Part shown: piece by piece, positions 1-6,955 of the stretch | Layout: every line of letters begins with the position of its first letter | Position numbering within the stretch: position 1 is the stretch's first letter | NCBI GenBank assembly: GCA_037384225.1 | Contig: JARROD010000088.1 | Coordinates: 1 to 13,058, forward strand | Origin: JARROD01 sp037384225 | GTDB lineage: Bacteria > Pseudomonadota > Gammaproteobacteria > Pseudomonadales > Cellvibrionaceae | Reading direction: 5' to 3' | DNA length: 13,058 nt | Translations under genes and position numbers: made by a program | Notes under the pieces: generated by a model | Databases searched by the model: none | What the model was told of the DNA's origin: nothing | What the model saw: only the letters and a program-made list of their open reading frames with translations

Positions 1-2
1 AT

Positions 3-73
3 CCCGCCTGGCGTCGTTGCAAAAACTCGACGTAGGCCCACTATGCCTTCGTTTTTGCGCCTAGCCAAGCGGG
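3..73. repeat. REP-like imperfect palindrome
   Basis: Nested inverted repeats are visible: CCCGC (3-7) with GCGGG (69-73), GGC with GCC, and GCAAAAAC (19-26) with GTTTTTGC (51-58). The central part (27-50) also partly pairs through AGGC and GCCT. The structure lies just downstream of the cytochrome/SBP gene, where dispersed palindromic repeats or complex terminators are often found. No ORF runs through it. Whether it is repeated elsewhere in the genome cannot be seen here, and the window edge may cut it. Confidence 0.5.
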
Positions 74-80
74 CGCCTCA

Positions 81-113
81 AAACCGAAAACGGGAAGTTA
101 TTCCGTGCCCGTT
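81..113 (-). terminator. possible terminator of the SCO operon
   Basis: Reading on the minus strand just after the TAG stop at 115-117, AACGGG (113-108) pairs with CCCGTT (94-89) around a 13-nt loop. It is followed by the T-rich stretch TTCGGTTT. The stem is only 6 bp and the U-tract is interrupted, so this is a weak intrinsic terminator candidate. It is placed correctly for the three-gene minus-strand operon. Confidence 0.4.
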
Positions 114-114
114 C

Positions 115-1617
115 CTAAAAATGGCTGTCTACCTCGATCCATTCCGATTCCGGCACGATGGTTTTACGGTTTAAATCCACGCTGACAATGTAAGCGCCGG
201 ACAACCCGAGGCGTCTGTTGGGCCCGTAGGTAACAGGTGTTGTCAGACCGGTGTCGAATCGATAAAACTGTGTCAGCGCGGTGATCAACTTTTCCCGTTG
301 TAAATCTCTGCCGCTTCGGGTCAGCGCTTCCACCAGTGTTGCCGCTGCCGCTATCACCTGCAGTTGGGTATTGTTGTATGCCTCCGGCAGTCGATACTGT
401 TGACGCAAGCGCCGGTAACTGGCGAGCGCCTCGGTGCGATAGTCGCGGGGCAGCGTCGGCAGGGCGATAAAAATGTGTTTGTCGAAGCCGGCGGCTGCAC
501 GCCATAAACTTTCGCTTATACTGGTGCTGGGGATCATTATCGCGGGCCACCATTGCTGCGCGGCGGCGGCTTCCAGAAAAGCCTCCTGCTGCCGGGGGGC
601 GCCGAGAAAATAAATCAGCTCGACGGCATCGGCGCGCAGTTGCGCGACAAGTGCGGCCAGTGTTTTTGCCGGCGCCGGCAATACAATGATCTCCGGTGGG
701 GGCCGGCGACTGCTTTTCCAACTTGCCGCCAGCGCTTGAGCGGTCTGTTGGAATCGCTGTGACGATGTGCTGACAATGCGGGTACTGACGGAGTCGAGGG
801 CGTAGCGCCGACGGGCAAAGGCGGCTAGCGCCAGGCTTTGGGTTTTAGCGCCGGGAAGCAGGTAAAAAATTTGCCGATTAGGTGTTCCGCCCGCCAGTGT
901 GGGATTGCGTGAAAAAGCCCCGACAACCGGTGTGCCCGAGCGTTCGGTGAATGTGTGTACCAGGGTTTCAATGCCATCCAGATGGCTGGCTACCAACGCG
1001 AATAAATCGGTGTTACTAAGCGTTGTGATAAATGTTTGTCTTTCGCCGGCCGTTGATGGTGCGGTGGTAAAGAAAAGGTCTATTTTACGTTGAAAAACGC
1101 CGCCACCCGCGTTTAGCGTCGCTATAAATGCCAGCAGACTTTTTTGGATGGCATCGGATTTGATTGGATTCGCGGCGGGAAGTATAACGCCGATGCGGAT
1201 TTGCCCATCGCTCACCCCTGGCGGGGAATATTCACCGAGCCCTTTCAGGTAGGCGATCAGATCCTCCATATCCTCCCGGGTTAACCGATAGCGGGGCATA
1301 ACCGGGTTCAGTTCCGTTCCCTTTGGGTCCAATCCCAGGGCGATGGCTTTTTTCAAGGCTTTTCCACTGTAAGGGGGACGCTGGCGACCATCGACAAGGG
1401 TGGTGTTGTAGGGTTTGGTCAGCACCTGCCAGCGAATATCGGAGGGCACAATGCCGCCACTGTAGGACTTGCTGTAGGCACTTGTCTCCGGGTGCTCTGA
1501 ACGATTACTGATGCCCTGTAAATAAATCTGTTCGCCGCGTCTCTGTTGCGGTGTCAGCTCCGCGGCGCCGGCTGTGGCGCTGAGAAAAAATACAGTGAGT
1601 AGGATTGGCAGCGGCAT
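115..1617 (-). CDS. Heme-less cytochrome c-like / periplasmic substrate-binding fusion protein
   Basis: A 500-residue exported protein. Residues 1-18 (MPLPILLTVFFLSATAGA) form a signal peptide. Residues 20-128 are a cytochrome-c-like domain: 'GEQIYLQGIS' helix, 'GGIVPSDIRWQVLTKPY', and the C-terminal 'PVMPRYRLTREDMEDLIAYL' helix with the would-be axial Met. Residues about 138-490 resemble Leu/Ile/Val-type ABC substrate-binding proteins (Peripla_BP_6-like, starting 'QIRIGVILPAANP'). From memory, relatives annotated 'cytochrome c/ABC transporter substrate-binding' carry CxxCH between these first two blocks. Here about 20 residues including the motif are missing, and the protein has no cysteine, so covalent heme is not possible. 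No frameshift explains this: the other reading frames show no CxxCH either. It is the last gene of the SCO operon, 9 nt after the preceding stop, with a weak Shine-Dalgarno sequence. No permease or ATPase genes accompany it, so a sensing or binding role is more likely than transport. The ligand is unknown. Confidence 0.85.
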   Translation of the reverse strand: MPLPILLTVFFLSATAGAAELTPQQRRGEQIYLQGISNRSEHPETSAYSKSYSGGIVPSDIRWQVLTKPYNTTLVDGRQRPPYSGKALKKAIALGLDPKGTELNPVMPRYRLTREDMEDLIAYLKGLGEYSPPGVSDGQIRIGVILPAANPIKSDAIQKSLLAFIATLNAGGGVFQRKIDLFFTTAPSTAGERQTFITTLSNTDLFALVASHLDGIETLVHTFTERSGTPVVGAFSRNPTLAGGTPNRQIFYLLPGAKTQSLALAAFARRRYALDSVSTRIVSTSSQRFQQTAQALAASWKSSRRPPPEIIVLPAPAKTLAALVAQLRADAVELIYFLGAPRQQEAFLEAAAAQQWWPAIMIPSTSISESLWRAAAGFDKHIFIALPTLPRDYRTEALASYRRLRQQYRLPEAYNNTQLQVIAAAATLVEALTRSGRDLQREKLITALTQFYRFDTGLTTPVTYGPNRRLGLSGAYIVSVDLNRKTIVPESEWIEVDSHF

Positions 1618-1626
1618 CGGCAGGAG

Positions 1627-2253
1627 TCAGTTTTCAACCGGGGCGCCGGTGTCGTCGAGTACACTGGCGATGATTTCAACCAAGGCGTCCGGCCCCGCTT
1701 GGGTAAAGGCCTTTTTCCAGAGCCCGGTCGTTTCATTGCCGACAATCAGGGTATTGTTGTGGGTGGCAATATCCTCCACGAAATGACCGATTTTTTTCAG
1801 CGCAAAATCGACATTGCGCTTGTCGCCGGTGAGCAGCTGCCAGCCCGGCCCGGTGTGGAGTTTTTCCGCAAGCGCCTTGAGTTTGGGTGGTGTATCCATT
1901 TCCGGATCCAGAGAGATGGAAACAAAGTGCAGTTCTTTGCCCATCTGTTTTTCAAAGCGCTGTTGCACTTTCGCCAGAATGCCCATAGACACCGGACAAC
2001 TTCCGGTGCAGGCGCTGAAAAAAGAGTTGATAATGACAACCTTACCTTGTAAAAGGTCGCGGTAAAAGTGTCTGGGTTTATCGTCCTGGTTGATCAGTAA
2101 GACGTTGGTAAAATAGGTTTCGGCAGGGGAAACCGGTGGTGCCGGTTGCGCTTTCGAGGCTGCGTGGGCAATGGGCGTCAATCCGTACCCCGCTAACCAT
2201 AATATCGCCAATAGCCGTGGCCATAGGGTGCTCAATAATGTTGGGTTTTTCAT
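1627..2253 (-). CDS. SCO family protein (SCO1/SenC, copper/thiol protein)
   Basis: A 208-residue SCO/SenC-type thioredoxin-fold protein of the periplasm. SCO proteins bind copper and/or act as thiol reductants in assembly of the CuA site of cytochrome oxidases. The signal peptide ends near AHA (29-31). The core shows 'NSFFSACTGSCPVS' with the CxxxC pair C82/C86, 'SISLDPEMDTPPKL' (112-125), 'GWQLLTGDKRNVD', and the metal-ligand His165 in 'IATHNNT'. Length is normal for the family. An AGGAG Shine-Dalgarno lies 6 nt before the ATG. The start overlaps the stop of the upstream SCO gene as TGATG, indicating translational coupling. No oxidase subunits are present in the window, so its client is unknown; the neighbouring cytochrome-like fusion is one candidate partner, by context only. 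Confidence 0.92.
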   Translation of the reverse strand: MKNPTLLSTLWPRLLAILWLAGYGLTPIAHAASKAQPAPPVSPAETYFTNVLLINQDDKPRHFYRDLLQGKVVIINSFFSACTGSCPVSMGILAKVQQRFEKQMGKELHFVSISLDPEMDTPPKLKALAEKLHTGPGWQLLTGDKRNVDFALKKIGHFVEDIATHNNTLIVGNETTGLWKKAFTQAGPDALVEIIASVLDDTGAPVEN

Positions 2254-2933
2254 CAGTTCTCCTGTGCGATAGGGTCGGTGCTGGCATCGAGCTGTTGTAC
2301 AAGCAGTTGTGCCAGCATGGGTGCTGGTGTGAGCCCTGATACCCGGCGCCAGCGATTGGAGGTGGCGTCGCCGAGCAGGGCGACGGGTGCATGGTCGACA
2401 AAGTCGGCGGCAAAAAGTCCGGTGGCCTTTAGCAGTTTATCGATGTTGGCCCGGTCGCCGGTGAGAAGTGTCCAGCCGGGCTGGCCGTTAAATTTTTGTT
2501 TCCAGGATTTTAGACGTTGTGGCGTATCTGTGGTTGGGTCGACACTGACAGATAACAATATAATTTTTTTGCGCAGTTTGGATTCACCCAGTTTTTGGCT
2601 GAGTATCTTTTGTAGTCTGGCATAGTTGGCGCCCATTGGAGAGCAGATGGTGGAGCAGGATGTAAAAATTGTGTTAAGTAATACGATTTTGCCGTTAATA
2701 AGTTTTTCGGAGACCTTCACTTTTTCGCCGTTTTGATTGAGGAGGGTAACGTTGGGAATGGATAGTGATGTCGTGGTTTTTTCAACGGTGAAGGTTTGGT
2801 GTTGTTGCTGTTTTATGGCTTTGTGATGCATTGTGTGGTCGACGTTTGTGCCTTGTGTTTCACAGAGGGTAAAGGGACAGTAGAGAGTGGATAAAAAGGC
2901 AATTAGCGTGATAGTGCCGTTTTTGTTTTTCAA
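2253..2933 (-). CDS. SCO family protein with His/Gln-rich N-terminus
   Basis: A second SCO/SenC-type protein and first gene of the operon. With the chosen start it has 226 residues: a Lys-rich start, hydrophobic signal segment ('TITLIAFLSTLYCPF'), a linker with several His (HTMHHKA...QQQHQ, about residues 33-45), then the SCO domain. That domain has CxxxC as C93/C97 ('TSCSTICSP'), 'SVDPTTDTPQRL', 'GWTLLTGDRANID' and ligand His181 in 'VDHAP'. I chose TTG at 2933-2931 because GGAG lies 6 nt upstream and a signal peptide begins there. The longer in-frame ATG at 2996 lies inside the spacer of the likely promoter, has no Shine-Dalgarno, and would put 21 polar residues before the signal. It shares the fold but little detailed sequence with the downstream SCO, so this is an old paralogue pair. 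Confidence 0.88.
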   Translation of the reverse strand: MKNKNGTITLIAFLSTLYCPFTLCETQGTNVDHTMHHKAIKQQQHQTFTVEKTTTSLSIPNVTLLNQNGEKVKVSEKLINGKIVLLNTIFTSCSTICSPMGANYARLQKILSQKLGESKLRKKIILLSVSVDPTTDTPQRLKSWKQKFNGQPGWTLLTGDRANIDKLLKATGLFAADFVDHAPVALLGDATSNRWRRVSGLTPAPMLAQLLVQQLDASTDPIAQEN

Positions 2934-2984
2934 TTTTTTCTCCGTTTGATTTTGGCGTTTTTCTCCGGTGGGGGGGCTTCGGTA

Positions 2985-3012
2985 TTTATAGTACATTATC
3001 GGCTAATTACAA
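2985..3012 (-). promoter_or_regulatory. Sigma70-like promoter of the SCO operon
   Basis: On the minus strand TTGTAA (3012-3007) is followed by a 16-nt spacer and TATAAA (2990-2985). Transcription would begin near 2978, leaving a leader of about 45 nt before the TTG start at 2933. This placement is a main argument against the ATG at 2996. It is a sequence match only. Confidence 0.55.
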
Positions 3013-3600
3013 CGTGGATGAGTGAATGGGTGGAATGAGTTTTTTCATCTGTTCTTGTTACGCGTCGAGACCGGCCCTCCAGGCCAGGGGAAAGGATTGG
3101 GGGCGAACAGTCTACCTCCAGTGGTTCCCGCCGTTGGGTGCCATCGATGTCGCTTGATATTCGCCCTTAATCCCGCACCCTTACCGGCTGGGCCGGGCTT
3201 GGATAGAACCACATTAAGAATTTTAGATAAAAAATTTATCGCCCGAAGCACTAGTCGGGCCGGGGGAGAATATTTGAACGCTGGGCGATGAGCGTACAAT
3301 AAAAACAATCTCAATAATTGGATAAATAAATGTTGGCAGGAACATACCTTTTGGCGCGGGCAGGAATTGTGTGGGATTAAGTCGAAAATTTATAGGCGCC
3401 GGGTTGCACTAGAGGACTGGATGCAACAGGGTTACAGGGACATAGGGCATGTGAACCCAGCAATAGGGTTTTCTGGTTTGTATTCGTCAAAGGTGGGTGG
3501 TATTGGCATATGACCCACTTGTGGGACGTTCGGTGGTTAGCCGTTGGTGCTGCCCTTGGGTGATTTACTCTTTGCACAACTAATTATAGAGGCGATAACA
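3013..3600. other. Intergenic region without a convincing gene
   Basis: About 590 bases between the divergent SCO operon and the DUF885 lipoprotein gene. Two short overlapping ORFs of 89 codons on opposite strands (3022-3291 and 3045-3314) have no recognisable domain, signal peptide or good ribosome-binding site, and I do not call them. Block 3060-3290 is GC-richer than its surroundings and contains small inverted repeats: CCGGC/GCCGG near 3184-3196, and GCCCG/CGGGC around 3241-3260. A 6-bp inverted repeat GTTGCA/TGCAAC lies near 3403-3427. The promoter of the lipoprotein gene must lie at the right end, but I see no clear -35/-10 pair. Confidence 0.5.
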
Positions 3601-5487
3601 ATGCGAATGACTTTATTAAGCCTGCTGTTGCTGACGTTGCTCAGTGGCTGCCAGCGGGCTGAGGAACCAACGACAGTAAATACCGATACGCCGCAGGCGG
3701 AGACGGCGGGTGGCGAGGACGCTGCCGTCACGGATCCGGCAGCGGAAACGGAACGCCTGAATCAGTGGCTCGACGAGCGCTTTACCGAAGAGCTGCGGTT
3801 TAGCCCCATTGAACTCACGTTTCTCGGTCGCAAAGTTCTCTACGATCAGATAGACGATATGAGCGAGGCGGCGGAGCGGGAACAGGTCGCCTGGAAAGAA
3901 AAAACCGTAGCCGAAATGAAAAAGAATTTCGATTATGAAGCCCTGTCGCCGGAAGGTAAAACCTCCTATGACCTGTGGGTCTACCAGTATGAACGGGACA
4001 AGGCGCAATTGCCGTTTAACCGCCGCGACTATATTTTCCACCAGATGCATGGTCCTCAAGCGGATCTTCCCAACTTTTTGATCAATTTTCACAAGGTGGA
4101 TAACAGTGATGATATGCGCGCTTATATCACCCGTATCGGGGGCATTTCCCGGGCTATCGATCAGTTGCTGGAGCGGGCTAAGCTCGCCGCGCAGGAGGGC
4201 GTGCACCCGCCTCGTTTTGCCTATGAGGGCGCTATTGACGAGGCTACTAAACTGATTGCCGGTGCGCCTTTTGTTGAGGCAGGTGATGACACACCTTTGT
4301 GGGCCGATCTAAAAGCGGAAATCGACACTCTGCTGGAAGCGAAGAACATTGACGAAAAAGCGGCGCAAACACTGCGCGCCGATGCCCGCAAAGCGCTGCA
4401 GGAAAGCTTTCTCCCCAGCTATAAAACACTGATTGCGTGGTTGGAGAAGGATATGCAGAAGGCTTCTGAGGAGGCTAGGGGGGCGAGCAGTCTGCCGAAC
4501 GGAGAAGCCTACTATAAGCACCGGCTGTCCAGAACCCTTACCACTGAGCTTAGCGCTGATGAAATTCATCAGATTGGGCTGTCGGAGGTGGCGCGCATCC
4601 GCGCGGAAATGGAGACGATCATGAAAAAAGTCGGTTTTGAAGGTAGTCCGCAGGCATTTTTTAAGTTTGTGCGCACCGATAAACGCTTCTTTTACCCCAA
4701 TACCGATGCCGGCCGCCAGGGTTATCTGGACGACTCCCGTGCCATGCTGGATGCGATGAAGGCCAAGCTGCCTGATTATTTCGGTATACTGCCCAAGGCG
4801 GACCTGGTGGTCAAACGCGTGGAAGCTTTCCGGGAGCAGCCGGGCGCCGCCCAGCACTACTATCCGGGTACTCCCGACGGTTCCCGCCCGGGCGTTTACT
4901 ATGCCCATCTTGCGGATATGACTGCCTATTCTAAAACCGATATGGAAGCCATTGCCTATCACGAGGGCATTCCCGGACACCATATGCAGATCTCTATCGC
5001 TCAGGAGCGCACAGGAATTCCCGAATTTCGCACTTTGTCGCACTACACTGTTTATGCCGAGGGCTGGGCGTTGTACGCGGAAAAACTGGCTAAAGAGATG
5101 GGAGGTTACTCCGACCCTTATTCCGACTTCGGGCGTCTGACCACGGAAATATGGCGCGCTATCCGTTTGGTTGTGGATACAGGGTTACACGCCAAAGGCT
5201 GGAGCGAGCAACAGGCGGTGGATTTCTTTCTGAAAAACTCGACGATTCCGGAAACCGCGGTGCGCTCCGAAGTGCGGCGCTACCTGGTGTGGCCGGGCCA
5301 GGCCACGGCTTATAAGATCGGTATGTTAAAGCTGCTGGAATTGCGCACTGCCGCTCGCGAGCAATTGGGCGACAAATTTGATATCCGCGGTTTTCACGAC
5401 ACTGTGCTGGGTGGCGGTGCACTGCCGATGCCGGTCCTGGAAAGTCGTGTGCAGCGCTGGGTGCGCGAGGTGAAGCAGGGTTATTGA
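3601..5487 (+). CDS. DUF885 family lipoprotein, putative zinc metallopeptidase-like
   Basis: A 628-residue lipoprotein. The signal 'MRMTLLSLLLLTLLSGC' has the lipobox LSGC with Cys17 as lipidation site. An acidic linker (about 18-50) precedes a DUF885 (PF05960) domain covering the rest. Diagnostic motifs are 'AYHEGIPGHHMQ' with H454/E455 and H460/H461, a gluzincin-like metal site, and 'YAEGWALYAE' (485-494) with E487 as a likely further ligand. Length is typical of the family. Members are thought to be hydrolases, but to my knowledge the substrate is not settled. ATG 3601 is preceded by GAGG about 9 nt upstream. A longer frame from TTG 3544 would bury the lipoprotein signal and is rejected. 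No functional link to neighbours is obvious. The final codons (GGT TAT TGA) lie inside an 18-nt match to the end of the MITE found at 9207-9295. Confidence 0.9.
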   Translation: MRMTLLSLLLLTLLSGCQRAEEPTTVNTDTPQAETAGGEDAAVTDPAAETERLNQWLDERFTEELRFSPIELTFLGRKVLYDQIDDMSEAAEREQVAWKEKTVAEMKKNFDYEALSPEGKTSYDLWVYQYERDKAQLPFNRRDYIFHQMHGPQADLPNFLINFHKVDNSDDMRAYITRIGGISRAIDQLLERAKLAAQEGVHPPRFAYEGAIDEATKLIAGAPFVEAGDDTPLWADLKAEIDTLLEAKNIDEKAAQTLRADARKALQESFLPSYKTLIAWLEKDMQKASEEARGASSLPNGEAYYKHRLSRTLTTELSADEIHQIGLSEVARIRAEMETIMKKVGFEGSPQAFFKFVRTDKRFFYPNTDAGRQGYLDDSRAMLDAMKAKLPDYFGILPKADLVVKRVEAFREQPGAAQHYYPGTPDGSRPGVYYAHLADMTAYSKTDMEAIAYHEGIPGHHMQISIAQERTGIPEFRTLSHYTVYAEGWALYAEKLAKEMGGYSDPYSDFGRLTTEIWRAIRLVVDTGLHAKGWSEQQAVDFFLKNSTIPETAVRSEVRRYLVWPGQATAYKIGMLKLLELRTAAREQLGDKFDIRGFHDTVLGGGALPMPVLESRVQRWVREVKQGY

Positions 5488-5495
5488 GACGTTAC
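5478..5495 (+). repeat. Solo end related to the MITE at 9207-9295
   Basis: GGGTTATTGAGACGTTAC matches the right end of the MITE (GGGTTATTGAGAAGTTAC, 9278-9295) at 17 of 18 positions. The match spans the stop codon of the DUF885 lipoprotein gene. No opposite inverted-repeat end is found nearby, so if real it is a truncated or recombined copy. By rough calculation such a match is unlikely by chance in 13 kb. Confidence 0.5.
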
Positions 5496-5510
5496 TGGGA
5501 CGGCAGCTAA

Positions 5511-5536
5511 CCCGATGCCACAGGTGTGGTATCGGG
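5511..5536. terminator. Hairpin between convergent genes
   Basis: CCCGATGCCAC (5511-5521) pairs with GTGGTATCGGG (5526-5536) around loop AGGT, giving 11 bp with one G-T position. It lies between the stops of the convergent lipoprotein and porin genes (gap 5488-5552), the right place for a bidirectional terminator. No T-run follows on either strand, so termination activity is uncertain. Confidence 0.45.
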
Positions 5537-5552
5537 GTCGGTGCGAAGGTGT

Positions 5553-6803
5553 TCAGAAAGTGTACCTGGCCGAAAATTGATAGTAATTGGAGTCGGCATT
5601 GGCACTATTGTTGTCGTCGATCGAATAATTGCCCACCTCAAAACCGGCGGTCACTCCAGTCGTTATCTGACCGATCAGGTTAATTCCCCAATGCGCCCGG
5701 TCACGCTCCAGTATGTCGGTTTCCGCGGTGCCGTAAAAAGCTGTTGAACGCAGGGTATCTGTCCAGAAATGCCGGTAGGCCAAAGTGAATGCCGTGGTTT
5801 CCTCAACCTCCACCTGGTCATTGGCCGGATCGACAACAACATCGGGGGTCAGGGCCGCTGAAACATACCGTCCCGGTTCGCCAAAGCTGGCTTGAAACCT
5901 CAGGTCATCCTTACCGACGGTATGGATGCGCCCGGAAACATTGCCGGCCACGGCTGTTTCATCCAGGCCGCCCTGATCCACCTTGCGCGCCAGCCCCGCC
6001 AGGCTGAGTTCTCCCCATTCCCCTTTAAAGGTGTAACGCGCAATCAAATCAGGGGTGGATTCATCGCTGTCGGCCTGGTCGCCAGTTACACCCACGGGGT
6101 TGGCGGGTGTTCCCACATCGCCGTCACCGTTGGTTTCCGGGTTTTCCAGGGCTACCTCTAAACCGTCGCGGGTATAACGTACCTGAACCTGTCGCGCGAA
6201 TGCTTCGCCCACGTGCGGACCGCCAAAATCCAGGGCTTCCGGCAATGCTGCCAGGGGCATGAAGGTTGACCAGGTTTGCCCCACCATCCAGTTTTTATAA
6301 TTGAACTTAAAATGGCGCAGGCGGGGATTGGACGAGTTACTGACAACCTCATTGCCACCGCCACCATAAAAATCCCACTCTACAAAACCGGTGACATCGC
6401 CGTGGATATAGGTGACGTTAACACGGGATTCCTTGATATTGAACCCGGTATGAGAGGTGTCCACCGGAGCGCCTCCGGGGAAATTCGCTACCCAGTAATC
6501 CTGATAGGCAATATCGCCGTTCACATGGCGAGCATCGGCTTTTACATAGCCGCCAAACTTCAGCTTATTCCCGCCATCCAGGTCAAGTTCGAAGCCTGCC
6601 AGGGCCGGAACGCAGGCTGCTATGCCAATGAGACCACAGGCCAACGTACTCAACCTGCGCCTATCAAGCTTCACCTTGTCAAGTTGTAAATCCACTACGT
6701 GACACAGAGCAGTCTCACACAGAGCAGTCTCTGCTATACTTTTAATGGCAACAGGCACGCTTGGCAGAATGGCTGCCAGGGGTGCCGGCATCAGTTTATT
6801 CAT
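5553..6803 (-). CDS. DcaP-like trimeric outer-membrane porin
   Basis: A 416-residue outer-membrane beta-barrel protein of the DcaP/porin_3-like type. DcaP-like porins pass small organic acids and related solutes. The mature part starts 'FELDLDGGNKLKFGGYVKADA' after ALAG (67-70). It alternates short beta-strand-like segments ('VTGFVEWDFYGG', 'NWMVGQTWSTFMPL') and ends 'YYQFSARYTF', with the terminal Phe needed for Bam recognition. The ATG at 6803 has an excellent AGGAGA Shine-Dalgarno. From it, about 43 residues precede a normal-looking signal peptide (KLDRRRLSTLACGLIGIAAC...ALA), including an exact 5-residue duplication ETALC-ETALC. A GTG at 6674 would give a conventional signal but has no clear ribosome-binding site. 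The gene follows the regulator gene on the same strand after about 150 nt, and likely supplies the outer-membrane step for the TRAP transporter. Confidence 0.82.
   Translation of the reverse strand: MNKLMPAPLAAILPSVPVAIKSIAETALCETALCHVVDLQLDKVKLDRRRLSTLACGLIGIAACVPALAGFELDLDGGNKLKFGGYVKADARHVNGDIAYQDYWVANFPGGAPVDTSHTGFNIKESRVNVTYIHGDVTGFVEWDFYGGGGNEVVSNSSNPRLRHFKFNYKNWMVGQTWSTFMPLAALPEALDFGGPHVGEAFARQVQVRYTRDGLEVALENPETNGDGDVGTPANPVGVTGDQADSDESTPDLIARYTFKGEWGELSLAGLARKVDQGGLDETAVAGNVSGRIHTVGKDDLRFQASFGEPGRYVSAALTPDVVVDPANDQVEVEETTAFTLAYRHFWTDTLRSTAFYGTAETDILERDRAHWGINLIGQITTGVTAGFEVGNYSIDDNNSANADSNYYQFSARYTF
6702..6731. repeat. 15-bp perfect tandem duplication in the porin leader
   Basis: ACACAGAGCAGTCTC occurs twice head to tail (6702-6716 and 6717-6731). 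Being five codons long it keeps the frame and produces ETALC twice (residues 25-34) in the porin's N-terminal extension. It looks like a recent slippage product. Confidence 0.9.
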
Positions 6804-6871
6804 GATGCTCTCCTCTAAACGTGATAATGTCGTGTTATAGGTTTGGTGGCATCCATGTCTGTTGCTTTCCT

Positions 6872-6905
6872 CTGGATCACGGGGGCCGCCACCCCTGTGG
6901 TCCAG
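6872..6905. other. Strong hairpin between regulator and porin genes
   Basis: CTGGATCACGGGGG (6872-6885) pairs with CCCCTGTGGTCCAG (6892-6905), giving 14 pairs with two G-T positions and loop CCGCCA. Both flanking genes are read on the minus strand, where the G-T positions become A-C mismatches. There is no T-run after the stem. It could be a processing or termination structure after the GntR gene, or a protein-binding palindrome upstream of the porin. No firm role can be assigned. Confidence 0.5.
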
Positions 6906-6955
6906 CTTCGCCTCGCGGCCGGCATCAAATGCTTACGGCCATGGCAAATCTTGGG

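Noticed and set aside
3022..3314. Two overlapping 89-codon ORFs on opposite strands
   Set aside because: No domain, signal peptide, good ribosome-binding site or neighbour logic. The stretch is GC-rich, where such ORFs arise by chance.
3309..3317. TCTCAATAA match to the MITE arm
   Set aside because: Nine bases only, easily expected by chance in a window of this size.
3544..3600. Longer start (TTG 3544) for the DUF885 lipoprotein
   Set aside because: It places 19 residues before a perfect lipoprotein signal, with no Shine-Dalgarno. ATG 3601 is better.
5553..6803. Reading the porin's early cysteines (ETALCETALC) as a metal-binding or lipoprotein motif
   Set aside because: They come from a tandem duplication ahead of the signal peptide and do not form a lipobox or a CxxC motif.
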